A stretch of DNA of 64,000 bases from Chryseobacterium sp. 6424 (GTDB lineage Bacteria; Bacteroidota; Bacteroidia; Flavobacteriales; Weeksellaceae): NCBI RefSeq assembly GCF_003692615.1, contig NZ_CP023540.1, positions 1,178,001 to 1,242,000 on the forward strand. The letters run 5' to 3'. The notes beneath the pieces are model-generated. The model made no database searches. It worked only from the letters and a program-made list of their open reading frames with translations, and was not told where the DNA came from. Positions 44,910 to 55,901 of the stretch are shown in pieces. Numbering within the stretch: the first letter of the stretch is position 1; every line of letters starts with the position of its first letter. The translations under genes were made by a program, and so were the position numbers.

Positions 44910-45884
44910 ATGGAAAAAATAAAAGCAGGCATCGTGGGCGGAACAGGTTTTACAGCCGGCGAACTCATTCGCATCCTCTTGTATCACCCGAACGCGGAAA
45001 TCTCTTTTGTAACGAGTCAAAGCCTTCAGGGTGAATTTATCACCGACGTTCACAAAGATCTATTTGGCGAAACCATGCTGAAATTTGAGAATTTAGCCCA
45101 ACCGGCCGACATTATTTTCCTTTGTCTTCCGCACGGCGAAAGTAAAAACTGGCTCATCGAAAACGAAAAACGCATCGCGCCGGAAACCAAGATCATCGAT
45201 CTTGGAAACGATTTTCGTGTGGATGAAGAATGGAATGATAAAAAATTCATTTACGGACTTTCAGAATTTAATCGTGAACAAATCGCGAAAGGTTTATACA
45301 TCGCAAATCCCGGATGTTTTGCAACCGCCATTCAACTCGGAATTTTGCCCATTCTGAAAAAAGAAAAGATTGAAAAAATTCATTGTGTGGGAATCACCGG
45401 TTCCACAGGAGCCGGAAAAGCTTTACATCAAACACTGAATTTTAACTGGCGCAGCGAGAATATTTCTCCGTATAAAACCTTTACCCATCAGCATATCGCC
45501 GAAATTGAAAAAACTATTTCGCTGATTTCCGATACCAAAACCGAAATTAATTTTGTCCCTTGGCGCGGCGATTTTACACGCGGAATTTTCGTCACGTTAA
45601 TGATGGAAAGCGATCTAAGTCAGATCGAAATCGATGAAATTTACCGTTATGCTTACAAATATTCAAAATTTGTCTTTGTTTCAGCGAGCCCCATTGATTT
45701 GAAACAGGTTGTAAATACCAACAAAGCGGCCATCTACATTGAGAAAGTTGGGAAGAATCTGGCGGTACATGTCGCGATTGATAATTTATTGAAAGGAGCT
45801 TCCGGACAGGCGATCCAGAACATGAACCTAATGTTTGGCTTCAATGAAAAAGCCGGACTTAACCTTAAACCATCTGTTTTTTAA
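44910..45884 (+). CDS. argC: N-acetyl-gamma-glutamyl-phosphate reductase
   Basis: NADPH-dependent reductase (324 aa). GIVGGTGFTAGELIRIL is the nucleotide-binding motif and IANPGCFATAIQL contains the catalytic Cys. HQHIAEIE carries the conserved His region. Tightly packed with argG and argD. Confidence 0.97.
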   Translation: MEKIKAGIVGGTGFTAGELIRILLYHPNAEISFVTSQSLQGEFITDVHKDLFGETMLKFENLAQPADIIFLCLPHGESKNWLIENEKRIAPETKIIDLGNDFRVDEEWNDKKFIYGLSEFNREQIAKGLYIANPGCFATAIQLGILPILKKEKIEKIHCVGITGSTGAGKALHQTLNFNWRSENISPYKTFTHQHIAEIEKTISLISDTKTEINFVPWRGDFTRGIFVTLMMESDLSQIEIDEIYRYAYKYSKFVFVSASPIDLKQVVNTNKAAIYIEKVGKNLAVHVAIDNLLKGASGQAIQNMNLMFGFNEKAGLNLKPSVF

Positions 45885-45885
45885 G

Positions 45886-47025
45886 ATGAAATTATTTGAT
45901 GTATATCCGCTGATGCCCGTAAATATTGTGAAGGCGGAAAATTGTAAACTTTGGGACGAAAAGGGGACTGAATATCTTGATTTTTACGGTGGTCACGCGG
46001 TAATTTCGGTGGGACACGGACACCCGCATTACGTGGAAAAAATTAAAAATCAGCTGGACAAGATTGGTTTTTATTCCAATTCAGTCATCAATAAACTGCA
46101 GGAAGAACTGGCGGAAAAACTCGGAAAAGTTTGCGGTTACGAAGATTACAGCCTCTTCCTTTGTAATTCCGGCGCAGAAGCGAATGAAAACGCGCTGAAA
46201 ATTGCGTCTTTTACTTCAGGAAAAAAGAAATTCATCACGTTTAAGAATTCTTTTCACGGCCGTACTTCAGCCGTAGTTGCGGCAACCGATGATCCTTCGA
46301 TTGTCGCGCCGGTAAACGAAACCGACAATTTTATTTTTTGCGATTGGAATAATGCTGAACAGTTCGGGCAGCTTTTTTCTGAAAATCTTCCGGATTTGGC
46401 CGGAGTAATTATTGAAGGAATTCAAGGTATTGCGGGTATTCAGATTCCTTCGCGGGAAATGATGACGAAGATTTCCGAACTGTGCGTTGAAAACTCAGTA
46501 TTCTTTATTTCTGATGAAATTCAATCGGGGTATGCAAGGAGCGGAAAATTCTTTGCGCATCAGCATTTCGGTGTAAAACCCGACATCATCACTACTGCTA
46601 AAGGAATGGCAAATGGTTTCCCCATCGGCGGTGTTCTCGTTTCACCAAAAATTCCGGCAAAACATAAAATACTCGGTACTACTTTTGGCGGAAATCATCT
46701 GGCTTGTGCCGCGTCAATCGCAGTTTTGGAGATTATTCAGAATGAAAATCTGATTGAGAAATCTTTTGAGAAAGGCGAATATTTAATTCAAAAATTAAAG
46801 GAGATCTCTCAGATCAAAGAAATTCGCGGTAAAGGACTACTAATCGGAATTGATTTTGAAATTCCGGCATCTCAGGTTTCAAAAAAACTCAGGGAAGAAT
46901 TTAAAATCTTTGTCGGAAGCGCGTCAAATCCTTTAACCATGAGGCTTTTGCCACCGCTTACGATTTCTTATGCCGAAATGGATTATTTCATTTCTTCTTT
47001 AAAATCTGCCTTAAATTCTATTTAA
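45886..47025 (+). CDS. argD: acetylornithine aminotransferase
   Basis: PLP-dependent class III aminotransferase (379 aa). I start at MKLFDVYPLMPVNIVKAE (45886); an ATG at 45835 is inside argC. Motifs: LFLCNSGAEANENALKIA, FHGRTSAVVAAT, FISDEIQSGYARSG, and the PLP Lys in TTAKGMANGFPIGG. It may act on acetyl- or succinyl-ornithine depending on the acyl group used in this pathway. Confidence 0.96.
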   Translation: MKLFDVYPLMPVNIVKAENCKLWDEKGTEYLDFYGGHAVISVGHGHPHYVEKIKNQLDKIGFYSNSVINKLQEELAEKLGKVCGYEDYSLFLCNSGAEANENALKIASFTSGKKKFITFKNSFHGRTSAVVAATDDPSIVAPVNETDNFIFCDWNNAEQFGQLFSENLPDLAGVIIEGIQGIAGIQIPSREMMTKISELCVENSVFFISDEIQSGYARSGKFFAHQHFGVKPDIITTAKGMANGFPIGGVLVSPKIPAKHKILGTTFGGNHLACAASIAVLEIIQNENLIEKSFEKGEYLIQKLKEISQIKEIRGKGLLIGIDFEIPASQVSKKLREEFKIFVGSASNPLTMRLLPPLTISYAEMDYFISSLKSALNSI

Positions 47026-47027
47026 AA

Positions 47028-47981
47028 ATGAAAAATTTTACATCAGTACACGATATATCAAATCCGGAGGATCTCGTTCAGGAAGCCTTGGAACTAAAAA
47101 AAAATCTTTACGGTTTCAGTGATTTAGGGAAAAACAAAACGCTTGGATTGGTGTTCTTGAACCCAAGTTTAAGAACGAGAATGAGCAGCCAAAAGGCTGG
47201 AATGAACCTCGGGATGCAGGTGCAGGTCATCAACGCCGGCCAAGACGCCTGGAACTGGGAATTTGCGGAAAACGCGGTGATGGATGGTTCTACCGTTGAA
47301 CACATCAAAGACGCGGCGAAGGTTTTGAGTGAATATTGTGATGTCATCGGACTAAGATGTTTTCCGGGATTAAAAGACCGCAACGAAGATTACAGTGAAT
47401 TTGTGCTGAATTTATTCATTAAATACGCCACTGTCCCCGTAATTTCTCTGGAATCTGCGACACGCCATCCTTTGCAGAGTTTTGCTGATTTGATTACCAT
47501 CCGCGAAAACTGGACTCAGCCGCACAAACCTAAAGTGGTTTTGTCTTGGGCGCCACACATCAAAGCGCTCCCACAAGCCGTGGGAAATTCGTTTGCGGAG
47601 TGGATGAATGCTGCGGACGTAGATTTCTGCATCGCAAATCCGAAAGGCTACGACCTGAGCAAAGATTTTTCGGGCGATGCAACAGTCTATCACAATCAGG
47701 AAGAAGCATTGAAAGATGCAGATTTCGTGTATGTGAAAAACTGGTCGTCTTTTGATAAGTATGGAACGATGCCTGAAGTAAAAGAAAACTGGCTTTTGGG
47801 CGAGCAATTTTTAAAAGCAAACCCCGAAACCAAGTTTATGCACTGCCTTCCGGTACGCAGAAATCTTGAAATGAGCGATGCGGTTTTAGATTCTGCGAAT
47901 TCTCTAATTTATCAGCAGGCGAATAACCGGACGCTTTCTGCACAATTAATTATCAAGAAAATCCTCGAAAACTCGTTGTAA
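47028..47981 (+). CDS. argF': N-acyl-ornithine carbamoyltransferase (acetyl- or succinylornithine)
   Basis: 317 aa transcarbamylase. The carbamoyl-phosphate loop reads SLRTR (residues 47-51) in place of STRTR, and the second signature is HCLPVRRNLEMSDAVLDS; both mark the acyl-ornithine branch rather than ornithine carbamoyltransferase. The residue that distinguishes acetyl- from succinyl-specific enzymes (Glu92 in the Xanthomonas enzyme, Pro90 in the Bacteroides one) appears to be Val90 here, in MDGSTVEHI. The product would be N-acylcitrulline, which needs the downstream deacylase. Confidence 0.92.
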   Translation: MKNFTSVHDISNPEDLVQEALELKKNLYGFSDLGKNKTLGLVFLNPSLRTRMSSQKAGMNLGMQVQVINAGQDAWNWEFAENAVMDGSTVEHIKDAAKVLSEYCDVIGLRCFPGLKDRNEDYSEFVLNLFIKYATVPVISLESATRHPLQSFADLITIRENWTQPHKPKVVLSWAPHIKALPQAVGNSFAEWMNAADVDFCIANPKGYDLSKDFSGDATVYHNQEEALKDADFVYVKNWSSFDKYGTMPEVKENWLLGEQFLKANPETKFMHCLPVRRNLEMSDAVLDSANSLIYQQANNRTLSAQLIIKKILENSL

Positions 47982-48768
47982 TGGAAGATTTGTTCATCAT
48001 CAAAATCGGTGGCGAAACGCTCAGTAGTAAAGAAACGCTGCAGAATTGTCTGATGGCGATTGCTGCGTGTGGGAAAAAGGTAATTTTAGTCCACGGTGGC
48101 GGCAAAAAAGTAACCGAACTCGCGCAGAAACTGGAGATTCCACAGCAGATGGTTGAGGGCCGCAGGATAACCTCCGCCGAAACGCTTGACCTTTGTACGA
48201 TGGTGTACGCCGGACTCATCAGCAAAAATATTGTGGCGGGACTATCCGCGCAGAACTTAAAAGCCATCGGGCTTTCGGGTGCGGATCTGAATTGTATCCT
48301 TTCGAAAAAAAGAGATGCTTCGGTGATCAATTATGGTTTTGTGGGCGACATTGTGAGGGTGGATGAAACGGTTTTTGAAAGTTTTATCGGTCAGAATATT
48401 ATTCCCGTGGTTAATTCTATCAGCATCAGCGAAGACGGCGAACTTTTGAATACCAATGCAGATGTAGTGGCGGCGGAAATCGCCAAAGCAATGTCATCCG
48501 CTTATAAAGTACACCTGATTTACTGCTTCGAAAAAAACGGCGTTCTGAAAGACATTACCGATGAAAATTCTGTGATTCCCGACATTTCAAAAGCCGAATT
48601 CACGCAGATGAAAGAAACGAAACAGATAGCCGACGGCATGATTCCCAAACTGCAGACTGCTTTCAGAGCGCTGTATCATGGTGTGGAGGAAGCGCGGATC
48701 ATCAAAAGCGATGCGCTTTCAAGCTATTTCAATGACGAAAAACCGGGGACAAATATCAGTTTACATTA

Positions 48769-48769
<1 letters not shown>
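47981..48769 (+). CDS. argB: acetylglutamate kinase
   Basis: Amino-acid kinase family (262 aa). IKIGGETLS at the N-terminus, VHGGGKKVTELAQKLEIP (substrate and phosphate loop), and LNTNADVVAAEIAKAM. The start overlaps the argF' stop by one base and its stop overlaps the argE start (TAATG). Confidence 0.96.
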
Positions 48770-50282
<1,513 letters not shown>

Positions 50283-51291
50283 TATTGAAACTCCTTCGCT
50301 CAGCAGGGAAGAAGAAAATACGGCGTTGGTCATTGAGAAATATTTAAACCTTAAAAATATTCAGTTTCAGAGAAAATGCAATAATATTTGGGCGAAGAAT
50401 TTGTATTTCGACGAAAGTCTGCCGACAATCCTGCTTAATTCCCATCACGACACGGTTAAACCTAACTCCGCGTACACGCTCGATCCTTTCGAAGCTGTAC
50501 AGAAAGATGGAAAAATTTTCGGACTGGGAAGCAACGACGCCGGCGCAAGTTTGGTGAGTTTATGGGCGGTCTTCACACATTTTTATGCACAGAAACTTAA
50601 GTATAACTTAATTTACGCAGCAACGGCGGAAGAGGAGATTTCCGGTGCGAACGGGGTGAAATCAATTCTCGAAGATTTAGGAAAGATTGATTTCGCCATC
50701 GTTGGCGAACCTACAAAAATGGATTTGGCTGTGGCGGAGAAAGGATTGGTCGTTTTAAACTGTGTCGCGAAAGGTACAGCCTCGCACGCCGCGCACATCA
50801 ACGATGATAATTCAATCTACAAGGCGATGCGCGATATTCAGAAAGTTCAGCATTTTGAATTTGATAAAGTTTCGGAAGTGCTTGGAAAAGTAAAAGCCAC
50901 TGTAACCATTGTCAATGCAGGTTCACAACACAATGTGGTGCCCGATCAGACGCATTTCACCATAGATGTCAGAACAAACGAACATTATTCAAACGCTGAA
51001 ATCGTAGAAATTTTTCAGAAGGAATTGGAGTCTGAAATTCAACCCAGATCTTTAGCTTTAAACTCGTCAAGAATTGATTTGGGCCATCCTTTTGTGTTGG
51101 CCGCGCAGCAGGAAAACTGCCGTTTATACGGTTCACCCACCGTTTCGGATCAGGCGCTGATGCCTTTCGATTCGGTAAAAATAGGACCGGGAGATTCTAC
51201 GCGTTCCCATACAGCAGACGAATTTATTTACGAGAACGAACTCGGTGACGGCATCGAAAAATACATTAAAATCCTCTCTCATATTCTTTAA
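50283..51291 (+). pseudogene. argE: argE 3' fragment: M20-family N-acylcitrulline/acetylornithine deacetylase
   Basis: Continues the argE frame from codon 17 (TPSLSREEENTALVIEKYL) to a normal end. Metal-ligand motifs are complete: SHHDTV, GLGSNDAGASLVSLW, AATAEEEISG with the catalytic Glu, and GPGDSTRSHTADE at the C-terminus. The IS removed only the linkage to the first 16 codons and the ribosome start. A TTG at 50326 could allow weak internal initiation of a protein lacking about 29 residues. Together with the 5' fragment the intact enzyme would be about 351 aa. Confidence 0.9.
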
Positions 51292-51293
51292 AC

Positions 51294-52607
51294 ATGGAAA
51301 ATAAAAAACTTTGGGCAAAAGACTCCGCCAACCAAGATCATCTGGAAATCATTGAGAAGTTTACTGTAGGTAAAGACAAAGATTTCGATGTCTTACTGGC
51401 ACAATACGATATCTTTGGTACGAAGGCGCATTGTAAGATGTTGGCTAAAATTGGCTTTTTAACCGATGAGGAAAATGATCTCATACAGAAAGAACTGGAT
51501 GAGATGTATCTTTTGGCAAAGGAAAATAAGCTTTTTATAAACGATGGAGTAGAGGATATCCACAGCCAGATCGAATTTAACCTTACCCAAAAACTCGGCG
51601 ATGCGGGAAAGAAAATTCACACCGGAAGATCACGGAACGACCAGGTTTTACTCGCCATAAAATTATATTTATCGGCGGAAATCAAAGAGATCGCGAAACT
51701 GTCTAAGATTTTATTTGAACGCTTAATTACGCTCGCAGATACACACCAAGCCATCTTGATGCCGGGTTATACGCATTTTCAAATCGGTATGCCTTCCTCT
51801 TTCGGTTTGTGGTTCAGCGCGTATGCGGAATCTCTGTCTGAAGATCTCGAAGTTTTAGCGGCTGCTTTATCGGTTACTCAGAAAAATCCGTTGGGTTCAG
51901 GAGCAGGTTTCGGATCATCATTTCCACTTGACAGAGATCTCACCACCAAGGAACTGAATCTGGGGAAAATGAACATCAATTCGGTGTACGCACAAATGAC
52001 GCGCGGAAAATCGGAAAAAATCACCGCGATGGCGATGAGTACTATGGCCGCAACTTTGGGGAAACTTGCGTACGACATCTGCATGTTCAGCAACCAAAAC
52101 TACGGTTTCATCACTTTTCCGCCTGAACTGACGACCGGAAGCAGCATTATGCCGCATAAAAAAAATCCGGATGTTTTTGAACTTATCCGTGCAAAATCAG
52201 CGCGGATTCAAAGCCTTCCGAACGAACTTACATTGCTTACCAATAATCTCCCGTCCGGCTACCACAGGGACTTTCAGCTTACGAAAGAAATTTTGTTCCC
52301 CGGAATTCAGGATTTAAAAGACTGCCTGATTATTTTTCAATTTATGCTGAAGCATCTCCTCGTAAAAGAAGATATTTTGAAGGACGAAAAATATGATTAT
52401 CTTTTCAGCGTCGAAAAAATCAACGAACTGGTACAGCAGGGTCACAGTTTTCGGGAGGCTTACCGCGAGGTCGGAAACTCCATTGAAAATGGCTCCTACA
52501 ATTACCGGAATGATGATTTAAAGCACACCCACAAGGGCAGTATGGGAAATTTGTGCCTCGATGAGATTTCCGATAACTTTAGGGAAATCTTTCTGAAATT
52601 CAAATAA
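51294..52607 (+). CDS. argH: argininosuccinate lyase
   Basis: Last step, releasing arginine and fumarate (437 aa). Signatures: HTGRSRNDQVLLAIKLYL, YTHFQIGMPSSFGLW, and the lyase loop GSSIMPHKKNPDVFELIR. It starts two bases after argE, so it depends on the operon promoter, or on readthrough past the IS. Confidence 0.96.
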   Translation: MENKKLWAKDSANQDHLEIIEKFTVGKDKDFDVLLAQYDIFGTKAHCKMLAKIGFLTDEENDLIQKELDEMYLLAKENKLFINDGVEDIHSQIEFNLTQKLGDAGKKIHTGRSRNDQVLLAIKLYLSAEIKEIAKLSKILFERLITLADTHQAILMPGYTHFQIGMPSSFGLWFSAYAESLSEDLEVLAAALSVTQKNPLGSGAGFGSSFPLDRDLTTKELNLGKMNINSVYAQMTRGKSEKITAMAMSTMAATLGKLAYDICMFSNQNYGFITFPPELTTGSSIMPHKKNPDVFELIRAKSARIQSLPNELTLLTNNLPSGYHRDFQLTKEILFPGIQDLKDCLIIFQFMLKHLLVKEDILKDEKYDYLFSVEKINELVQQGHSFREAYREVGNSIENGSYNYRNDDLKHTHKGSMGNLCLDEISDNFREIFLKFK

Positions 52608-52610
52608 TTT

Positions 52611-53072
52611 ATGAAGACATTAGACAATACAGATTACAAGATTCTTAATTTCCTGCAAGACGATGCCACTATTTCTGTGAAAGAACTGGCTGAAAGAATA
52701 GGACTTTCCTTCACCGCTACTTATGAAAGGGTGAAATCGCTTAAACACCACGGGATCATCCGTAAAAATGTGGCGCTGATAAATGCGGAACTCGCAGGGT
52801 TTGAAATTATGGCCTACTGTAATATTGTACTGAAAGAGCAGTCTAATGAAAAACTTCGGGAATTTGAGCAGAAAATAAACGCGGAACCGCAGGTGTTGGA
52901 AGTCGTAAGTGTTTCAGGTCAGTATGATTACATGATAAAGGTAGTCGCAAGGAATATCAAGGATTACAATAATTTCATGACGACGGTAGTCGCGAATATT
53001 CCCAATATCGGGCAGTACCACAGCAACATTGTACTGTCGGTGATTAAAAATGATACTAAATTTACTTTTTAA
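52611..53072 (+). CDS. Lrp/AsnC family transcriptional regulator
   Basis: 153 aa: N-terminal helix-turn-helix (LDNTDYKILNFLQDDATISVKELAERIGLSFTATYERVKSL) and C-terminal RAM ligand-binding domain (VSVSGQYDYMIKVVARNIKDYN). It is the last gene of the arginine cluster (3 bases after argH), so an amino-acid-responsive controller of the pathway is plausible but not shown. Confidence 0.92.
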   Translation: MKTLDNTDYKILNFLQDDATISVKELAERIGLSFTATYERVKSLKHHGIIRKNVALINAELAGFEIMAYCNIVLKEQSNEKLREFEQKINAEPQVLEVVSVSGQYDYMIKVVARNIKDYNNFMTTVVANIPNIGQYHSNIVLSVIKNDTKFTF

Positions 53073-53119
53073 ATCAGGTTGGTCCTGATTTTTTTAATTT
53101 TGTTAAAACCAAACAAGCG

Positions 53120-53476
53120 ATGTCAAAATATAAAATACAGAAATCTGCTTTCGTGGTTCCTACAACCGATGGCAAAATCATTAAAGAAATCTGGGGAAAT
53201 TCCACGGAAACATCCGGCATTTCCATTGCGCACATGGTAGCACCGCCGAACTGGACGGAACCGCACCAAACCCCGGAATTTGATGAGTTTACCTACATCC
53301 TTAGAGGTAAAAAACAGTTTGAGATTGATAATGAAGTGGTGGTGTTGAGTGCTGGCGAAAGCATCTGTATTGAGAAAGGCGCACGCATCCGCTACAGCAA
53401 CCCGTTCGATGAGGAATGTGAATATATATCGGTGTGTTTGCCCGCGTTTTCAGTGGATTTGGTACACCGCGAATGA
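53120..53476 (+). CDS. cupin domain protein
   Basis: 118 aa single small-barrel cupin. The two cupin motifs are recognisable: PHQTPEFDEFTYILRGKKQFEI and, later, LSAGESICIEKGARIRYSNP. Two potential metal-binding residues (His and Glu) are in the first motif. Ligand and function unknown. Confidence 0.85.
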   Translation: MSKYKIQKSAFVVPTTDGKIIKEIWGNSTETSGISIAHMVAPPNWTEPHQTPEFDEFTYILRGKKQFEIDNEVVVLSAGESICIEKGARIRYSNPFDEECEYISVCLPAFSVDLVHRE

Positions 53477-53481
53477 TGGTG

Positions 53482-53518
53482 GATTTCGGGGCGGCGGCGA
53501 AGCCGCCGCTCCGAAATC
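53482..53518. repeat. long GC-rich hairpin between convergent genes
   Basis: GATTTCGG + GCGGCGGC pair with GCCGCCGC + CCGAAATC (one mismatch) around a GAA loop; a 17 bp stem. It sits between the stops of the cupin and HAD genes, has no T run, and could block readthrough in both directions. Confidence 0.8.
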
Positions 53519-54125
53519 AAAAGTCCACACCGAGGTTCCGCAGTTCCTGGGCCAGATCCGTATTTTCAGTGATATGAACCGTGATGAACCCAAGCGATTT
53601 TGCGGTTACGATGTTTTTAGCGTTATCGTCAATGAATACCGATTCTTCGGGTTTTAACTCATAGCGTTCCAACAGTACCTGCCAGATTTTCGGGTCGGAT
53701 TTTATGAGTTTTTCCGTGCCCGAAACCACTATTTTTCCTTCAAAGATGGAAAAGAAATCATGGTGTTCATACGCGTACGAAATCGTTTCTGCCGACCAGT
53801 TCGTGAGGCCGAAAAGTTGATAACCGGTAGTGGCTAATTGCCGGAGCACCGCTACGTTCTGCGGGATATCGGCTTTCAGCATTGTAGTCCAGTTATCATA
53901 ATACGCCCGGATTTCCCGTTCCCACTCCGGATGTTTTCCGATCAAGAACTCAGTGCCTTTTTTCAGTGTTCTGCCGCGGTCCTGCTCGGCGTTCCATTCA
54001 TCATGCGCGATGTTTTTAAGGAAGAACTCCATTCTTTCATCATCATTGAAGTAATCTTTAAAGAAATACCGGGGATTCCAGTCCATGATCACGCCACCGA
54101 AATCGAATATGAGGTTTTTAATCAT
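53517..54125 (-). CDS. HAD family hydrolase (HAD-IA)
   Basis: 202 aa phosphatase-like protein. Motif I FDFGGVIMDWN (nucleophile Asp near residue 8), the motif II region GLTNWSAETI, the motif III Lys in KSDPKIWQ, and motif IV ESVFIDDNAKNIVTAKSLG. Substrate unknown. Its start overlaps the nhaC-family stop by one base, so both are in one transcript. Confidence 0.9.
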   Translation of the reverse strand: MIKNLIFDFGGVIMDWNPRYFFKDYFNDDERMEFFLKNIAHDEWNAEQDRGRTLKKGTEFLIGKHPEWEREIRAYYDNWTTMLKADIPQNVAVLRQLATTGYQLFGLTNWSAETISYAYEHHDFFSIFEGKIVVSGTEKLIKSDPKIWQVLLERYELKPEESVFIDDNAKNIVTAKSLGFITVHITENTDLAQELRNLGVDF

Positions 54126-55453
54126 TATAATGTTTTAAACTTTACGAGAAGCCGAACAGCATATTTCTTTCCATATTTCGTAGTGAAAATACTGATGAGG
54201 GTGAAGATAAGCAGGATATGAAGATAGTATGCGTGCTGCACCAGCTCAGGATAGTTCATCTTAAATCCGCTCAGCGATATCAGAATGAGGATCTGCGCGC
54301 CATAGGGAATCAGACCCTGTACGTAACACGAGAATATGTCGAGCACCGAAGCGCTCTGCTGTGGCCTCAGGCCGTATTTGTCGCTGATTTCCTTGGCCAC
54401 TTTACCCGAAATGATGATTGAAATGGTATTATTGGCCACACACAGATTCGCGGCCGAAACCAGACCGCCAATTCCAAGTAGCGCGGTTTTCTTTGAGTTG
54501 ATGATTCTGCTGATATTTTTAAGTAAATACGCGATGCCGCCTGCTTTCTCTACCAAGGCCGCCAAGCCGCCCGTAAGAAGTGACAGCAGAAATATTTCAG
54601 TCATACTTGTAAAACCTTCATATGTTTTCTTTGCAAAGCCGATAAAATCAAAACTGCCGTTCCCAAATCCCAGAATTCCCGCAAACACCAAACCCGCGAA
54701 AAGCACCACAAAAACATTCAGGCCCACCAGCGAAAGCACTACCACCAAAATATACGGCAGTATCAGAATTAAATTGAAATCCTTAAATTTCTGCACGCTA
54801 CCAGAAGATTCCTGCGCAAAACCCATCGCCGTGAGAATGATGATGGCAACCAAAGCCGCCGGCAAAGCAATTTTAGAATTATACCGGAACTTATCTTTCA
54901 TCTGGCAGCCCAAACTCTGTGTGGCCGCAATCGTAGTATCGGAAATAAGCGAAAGATTGTCACCGAACATCGCGCCGGCGAGTAAACATGCGCCTATCAA
55001 CCCGAGCGGTGAATCACTTTTTTCAGCCAGTGCGATCACGATTGGGCCAAGCGTAACAATTGAACCTACCGATGTCCCGGACGCAAATGACAGAAATGAT
55101 GCGATGACAAAAACCCCGACCGGAAAATAGGCTGGTGAGATGTAATTTAAACCCAGATTCACAATCGAATCCACGCTCCCGGTAGCCTCGGTAACTGTCG
55201 CAAAAGCTCCGGCCAGCAAGTAAATGATGCACATGGTAAGGATTTTACCGTCGCCGCAGCCTTTCAGGAAAGTATCGACTTTTTGGTTGATCGTGCCTTT
55301 TAGTAATATGAATGCTGTTGCAATGCCAATCACCGCAGCAACAGGGGACGGAAGCGCGTAGAAATCGTCATAATAAATCCCGAAACCTAAAAATACAAGT
55401 ACGAAAGCAAGCAGCGGAACAATGGCTATGAATGGAGCGTTAATTTTTATCAT
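54125..55453 (-). CDS. NhaC family Na+/H+ antiporter
   Basis: 442 aa, about 12 membrane helices. ASFLSFASGTSVGSIVTLGPI and LLAGAMFGDNLSLISDTTIAAT are the family signatures, and polar residues line helices as expected for an ion exchanger. Some members of this family exchange organic anions, so the substrate is tentative. Second sodium/proton antiporter in the window besides NhaA. Confidence 0.88.
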   Translation of the reverse strand: MIKINAPFIAIVPLLAFVLVFLGFGIYYDDFYALPSPVAAVIGIATAFILLKGTINQKVDTFLKGCGDGKILTMCIIYLLAGAFATVTEATGSVDSIVNLGLNYISPAYFPVGVFVIASFLSFASGTSVGSIVTLGPIVIALAEKSDSPLGLIGACLLAGAMFGDNLSLISDTTIAATQSLGCQMKDKFRYNSKIALPAALVAIIILTAMGFAQESSGSVQKFKDFNLILILPYILVVVLSLVGLNVFVVLFAGLVFAGILGFGNGSFDFIGFAKKTYEGFTSMTEIFLLSLLTGGLAALVEKAGGIAYLLKNISRIINSKKTALLGIGGLVSAANLCVANNTISIIISGKVAKEISDKYGLRPQQSASVLDIFSCYVQGLIPYGAQILILISLSGFKMNYPELVQHAYYLHILLIFTLISIFTTKYGKKYAVRLLVKFKTL

Positions 55454-55462
55454 GCCGCAAAA

Positions 55463-55897
55463 TTAGTGTTTAAAAGGTGAAAAAAAGTAATTATTGTCTA
55501 CAAACTTCGCCAAAATGTGGTGTTGCCCGTTGCTTAAAATGATTTCTTCAGCGTTGATTACGGCGTTGTAGCGGGCCACCTGTTCAAAGGTTTTTTCGGT
55601 AAGTTTTATGTTCGGCGCTTTGCATTCAATCAAGATCTTTGGCCGCGTTTTCTCGGTGACCAACAGGTCGAGCCTTTTGGTGGTGCTGTTTAGTTCCAGC
55701 TTTTTTTCCAGTATCAACGAGGAGAGGTTACGCTTCTTTTTATGGTGGAAATAGTGTACCCAGTGCTGCCGTACCCATTCTTCCGGTGTCAGCAATACCC
55801 ACGTTTTGCGTACAAGGTCATAAATAAATAACTTATCTTTGTCACTCCTGATTTTAAAGTCGAAGCGATCCTCAAAATTGAGTTCCGGAAGTTGCAT
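55463..55897 (-). CDS. HsdR_N (type I restriction enzyme R N-terminal) domain protein
   Basis: 144 aa from MQLPELNFEDRFDFKIR (the ATG at 55936 would lie inside holA). Short PD-(D/E)xK nuclease-like domain: LDLLVTEKTRPKILIECKAPNIKLTEKTF, with the ExK motif in IECK. No helicase domain follows, so it is not a complete restriction subunit and is unrelated to the hsd locus at 59-64 kb. Its start codon is 4 bases from that of the divergent holA. Confidence 0.85.
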   Translation of the reverse strand: MQLPELNFEDRFDFKIRSDKDKLFIYDLVRKTWVLLTPEEWVRQHWVHYFHHKKKRNLSSLILEKKLELNSTTKRLDLLVTEKTRPKILIECKAPNIKLTEKTFEQVARYNAVINAEEIILSNGQHHILAKFVDNNYFFSPFKH

Positions 55898-55901
55898 TTT
55901 T

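Noticed and set aside
55463..55897. HsdR subunit of the type I system at 59-64 kb
   Set aside because: Only the short nuclease-like domain is present, without a helicase, and it is paired with holA 5 kb away.
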